From Coriaria nepalensis (lineage: Eukaryota > Streptophyta > Magnoliopsida > Cucurbitales > Coriariaceae), in contig CP114493.1 of the NCBI GenBank assembly GCA_027186245.1, forward strand, positions 6,145,501-6,209,500: 64,000 bases of DNA, written 5' to 3'. The notes under the pieces were generated by a model. It searched no databases, was not told the DNA's origin, and saw only the letters and a program-made list of their open reading frames with translations. Below are positions 60,701 to 64,000 of this stretch, in pieces. Each line of letters begins with the position of its first letter. The first letter of the stretch is position 1. Both the position numbers and the translations under genes were made by a program.

Positions 60701-61643
60701 TTTCCTTTACCCTAATTCATTTTGCCAACCAGCTCTTTACAATTTAATCTAAATAATATATTTTTTGAATTATATGGATTGATTAATTTTAATTTAATTC
60801 GATATATAAATTTTATATTATATTATTATATATTATTTAAAATTAATCTGTCTATTAAAAAAATTAACGGTAATCAAATTGTTGTGAATTAATTAACCAG
60901 TATAGTAGTACAATCCGTCATTTTTAATTGGAAGGACTACTCTATTAAGCTCAAGTGTGACATATGAACTCTGCATGGTATAGAGACCTAATTACTATTA
61001 TTAGTCCATGATCCCAAAATGCAAAACAAATACAATTGAAGATGATTAGTAATCTAATATTAGTAATTAATTGGTCATGAACCATTTTGGCAAGTTGTCA
61101 ACATGCATTTGAGACAAAAAAAAAAAAAAAAGACATTATATCTATATTACCATATATAAACTCTCAATGATAAATATGTCTCTACTAATATGTCTCTACC
61201 GATAAATATATATTACAATATCTTTCCTTACTCGTAATGTAACGAAATCTTATGGTATTGATTATCAATCTGTTAATTAAGTAGTTAATCATGATCGTAT
61301 ATACCTAATTTAGTCTTTACATATAAAAACACCTCAGCCGCCCAGAAATAGCCATCTCTCTCTCTCTTTCCCCTCTCTCTCTCTCTCTCTCCTGTATCAA
61401 ATATCAAGTAGCAAACACGGTCTACCCCTCCACTGATCCATTTCCACTCCATCCCACCCTTAATCAAATTTCATTTATACGCGAACCAAAGGATGATCAA
61501 CCCTATCATCTTCTCCACCACCTCCTCTTAAGCACCTCTCTCTCCCTCTTTCTCTATCGAAAATCTAGTAAAAAACCTAGCTAGATAACAGTAAGAGCTA
61601 ATCAGGTACAAGAGAGAGATTAGAGATAAAAGAAATCAAAGCC
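54743..61643. other. Long intergenic region upstream of BOP, no gene seen
   Basis: Nearly 7 kb with only short ORFs lacking homology on both strands. 54,850-55,560 is the least AT-rich part and has many GATC-containing words. It contains a TA run at 56,818-56,838, poly(T) at 59,411-59,431, poly(A) near 61,117-61,131 and long AT-rich stretches (58,060-58,500, 59,640-59,850). I searched by eye for common conserved plant miRNAs (156, 160, 164, 166, 167, 171, 172, 319, 390, 393, 394) and found none. Confidence 0.5.
61356..61392 (+). repeat. (CT)n tract in the BOP leader
   Basis: CT-rich tracts at about 61,356-61,392 and again near 61,536-61,556, within 300 bp of the BOP start. CT/GA tracts are common in plant 5' UTRs and can attract GAGA-binding (BBR/BPC) factors; that role here is inference. 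Confidence 0.6.
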
Positions 61644-64000
61644 ATGACCCTAGATGACTCGTTAAGATCTCTCTCACTTGACTACCTCAACCTTCTGATC
61701 AACGGTCAAGCCTTCAGTGACGTCACTTTCAGCGTAGAGGGTCGGTTAGTTCACGCCCATCGCTGCATCCTCGCTGCTCGGAGCCTGTTTTTCAGGAAAT
61801 TCTTCTGTGGGCCGGACTCACCTCCATCTGGGCTTGATCCGGGAGCTGGTGGGTCCAGCAGGATCAGCCCGGTATCATCGCCGACGTCACGGGGATGCTC
61901 TAACAGCCAGCTGTTACAGGTTATTCCGGTGAACTCGGTAGGGTACGAGGTGTTCTTGTTGCTGTTACAGTTCCTATACAGTGGACAGGTTTCTGTCGTT
62001 CCTCAGAAACATGAGCCGAGGCCTAATTGTGGTGAGAGAGGGTGTTGGCACACGCATTGTACCTCAGCCGTTGATCTTGCTCTCGACACTCTTGCTGCCG
62101 CTAGATCCTTTGGCGTCGAACAGCTCGCTTTGATCACCCAGGTGAATTCCAGTACTCGATCGGTCTCTAATTATTCATCTTCCAGTACCTTTCTGTTTCT
62201 CAAAGGTGTTCTTTTTAAGTGGGATTGCCAGTGTTGTTTTTATCTGTGTAACTTCTTCTTATGTATAATTCTATGATTCTTACGTTCTATAGGTAATGGA
62301 ATTTCCAAAATCAAGTGGGGTTTTGTTTTTGGCAAGTGGATGAGATTTTTTTTCCTACTTCATTTTAAATGGGATTTCAATTCTCTACTGTTCTTCTCCT
62401 TCCTTCCTTCCTTCCTTCTTTCTTTCTTTTTCGTTTGAAAAGAAAAAGGAAACTGTTCAGCAAATTTGGGGGATTCCATTATCTCATGCAGATATATGTG
62501 TCCTTCATGTGCTTTTATGTTGTTGATGTTTTTTCTATTGTTTTTGTTTTTTTTCATACAATTTGTGTTGATTGTTTCTATCTTAAGGAATTAAGATTTG
62601 GGTGTGATTTTTTCTCCATAAATGTAGTGCTGTTGACTCTTTCCGTTTTAGTCGAGTCACTCAACCATTATTCATTTGTCTCATTTTTTCTTTGATATTG
62701 TGGTGATCCCAATTGATTCCTTTCACTTCTCCATGATCTTCTTGTCCGGAAAAAGTCTAGTCAATTACATCAATTTTGCATCTTTGGTAATGTTCAGGAA
62801 CTGTGTTTACTTTACTCGAATTGGCTTCACCCCCTCTCTTTCTCACCCTCTCTCTCTGTTGCACATTTATATGTAAAGACTCCTTTTGAATTCTCAACTT
62901 GCTAAACAGTCTCGTCTTCCACGTACAGTCACCTTACCAAGTCATTCCCCGACATTCACTTTCCTCATTTGGGTTTATAATTTGGAAGTGCAAAACAATA
63001 CTATAACAGCACTGTTAATTATGTAACTTGTTTTTCTTGAAATATCCAATCACTTCTGTTTTCAACATGCATTCCGTCTCATGTATATATTTTGATACAC
63101 ATTGTTTACTTATGGATTACCACCTCTTTTTTTTCCTTTTTTTTTTTGTTTGTTTGTTTGTTTGTTTTTGTTTGGGTTACAGAAGCAATTGGCAAGCATG
63201 GTAGAGAAAGCCTCTATTGATGATGTAATGAAAGTACTACTAGCTTCAAGAAAACAAGACATGCATCAACTTTGGACAACTTGTTCCCACCTCGTAGCCA
63301 AATCCGGTCTCCCGCCTGAAATCCTTGCAAAACACCTTCCAATCGATCTAGTTGCTAAAATTGAAGAACTCCGGCTCAAATCCTCCCTTGCCCGCCGTTC
63401 CATGATGCCTCACCACCACCATCCTCACCATCATCACAACCATGACCTAAGCAGTGTAGCTGCCGATCTAGAAGACCAGAAGATTCGTCGAATGAGAAGG
63501 GCCCTAGACTCTTCCGATGTAGAACTCGTCAAACTCATGGTAATGGGAGAAGGACTAAACCTCGACGAAGCATTTGCTTTACATTATGCGGTTGAAAATT
63601 GTAGCCGGGAAGTTGTCAAAGCGTTGCTCGAACTTGGTGCGGCCGATGTCAACTACCGTGTGGGCCCCACAGGCAAAACCCCATTACACATGGCGGCGGA
63701 GATGGTTTCGCCCGACATGGTGGCAGTCCTTCTAGACCACCATGCCGATCCAAATGTTCGAACAATAGATGGGATCACGCCACTAGACATTCTAAGAACC
63801 CTTACTTCTGACTTTCTCTTCAAAGGGGCTGTCCCAGGGCTGACACATATCGAACCGAACAAGCTTAGGCTATGCCTTGAGCTTGTACAATCGGCTGCTC
63901 TTGTTCTTTCACGAGAAGAAGGCAATGCGAATGTGGCTTCCTCTACGGTGATATATCCGCCCATGAGGAGCGATGATCAAAGTGGTAGTAGCAGTAGTGG
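61644..64000 (+). CDS. BOP: BLADE-ON-PETIOLE (BOP/NBCL) BTB-ankyrin transcriptional co-regulator, 3' end cut by the window
   Basis: BOP proteins are NPR1-family co-factors that work with TGA bZIP factors, and in CUL3 ligases, to control leaf base, floral and abscission-zone development. Exon 1 is 61,644-62,141 (166 codons) and exon 2 starts at 63,183 and is still open at 64,000; the intron is 1041 bp, GT-AG. The BTB/POZ domain covers about residues 22-118 (GQAFSDVTFSVEGRLVHAHR). A zinc finger C129/C134/H136/C139 lies in NCGERGCWHTHC. Then come NPR1-type helices (KQLASMVEKASIDDVMKVLL), a His-rich loop, and ankyrin repeats (GKTPLHMAAEMVSPDMVAVL, ADPNVRTIDGITPLDIL). About 439 codons are seen; Arabidopsis BOP1/2 have 467 and 491 as I recall, so only a short tail is missing. 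The frame is intact. Confidence 0.93.

Overview
This window looks like nuclear DNA from a flowering plant, probably a eudicot. It is AT-rich, its genes carry spliceosomal introns, several products look plastid-targeted, and it holds both plant retroelement superfamilies and MITEs. I cannot name the species. No bacterial-style operons, CRISPR arrays, rRNA or tRNA genes were seen.

Layout. At 0.3-2.3 kb lies a decayed PPR gene. At 2.6-4.3 kb (minus) is an intact six-exon gene for the plastid release-factor-like protein PrfB3. From 5.3 to 10.9 kb there is a block of retroelement debris: an internally deleted Ty3/gypsy element on plus, carrying a hAT-type MITE, followed by a Ty1/copia element on minus. 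At 11.4-12.7 kb is a broken BAHD acyltransferase. An intronless F-box gene (14.4-15.2 kb, minus) and the plastid circularly permuted GTPase BPG2 (16.2-18.4 kb, minus) follow. Two intact members and one dead copy of a small MAGLQY-type gene family lie at 20.9-24.1 kb. A calmodulin-binding PICBP-like gene is at 25.0-27.7 kb (minus). A Mutator-type foldback MITE is at 30.5-31.0 kb. Three intact plus-strand genes come next: a DnaJ/DUF3444 protein (32.3-34.5 kb), a 91-residue protein of unknown function (35.6-35.9 kb) and a CML35/36-type calmodulin-like protein (37.8-38.5 kb). From 39.6 to 45.4 kb three consecutive genes are all broken: a nuclear-encoded group II maturase (nMAT3 type), a PPR fragment and a PMT6/7-type methyltransferase. 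A LINE on minus is interrupted by a copia element with both LTRs and by tandem SINE-like units (47.2-54.3 kb). About 7 kb without recognisable genes leads to a BLADE-ON-PETIOLE (BOP/NBCL) gene that runs off the right edge.

How the genes relate. They do not form one pathway. PrfB3 and BPG2 both act in plastid gene expression. The neighbourhood is best read as conserved gene order. As I recall the Arabidopsis map, PrfB3, BPG2 and BOP1 lie close together on chromosome 3 (At3g57190, At3g57180, At3g57130), and BOP2 and CML35 on chromosome 2 (At2g41370, At2g41410). The F-box, PICBP, nMAT3 and PMT7 genes are close together on chromosome 5 (At5g04010 to At5g04060), and CML36 and PMT6 are neighbours on chromosome 3 (At3g10190, At3g10200). 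Here all of them sit within 64 kb, as if this window keeps an ancestral block that Arabidopsis split among duplicated segments. The cluster of pseudogenes suggests fractionation is still going on here.

I found no convincing new biological system. The items most worth a second look are the merged ancestral block with its run of dead genes, the duplicated small-protein family, a GC-AG intron in BPG2, and MITEs with readable target-site duplications.
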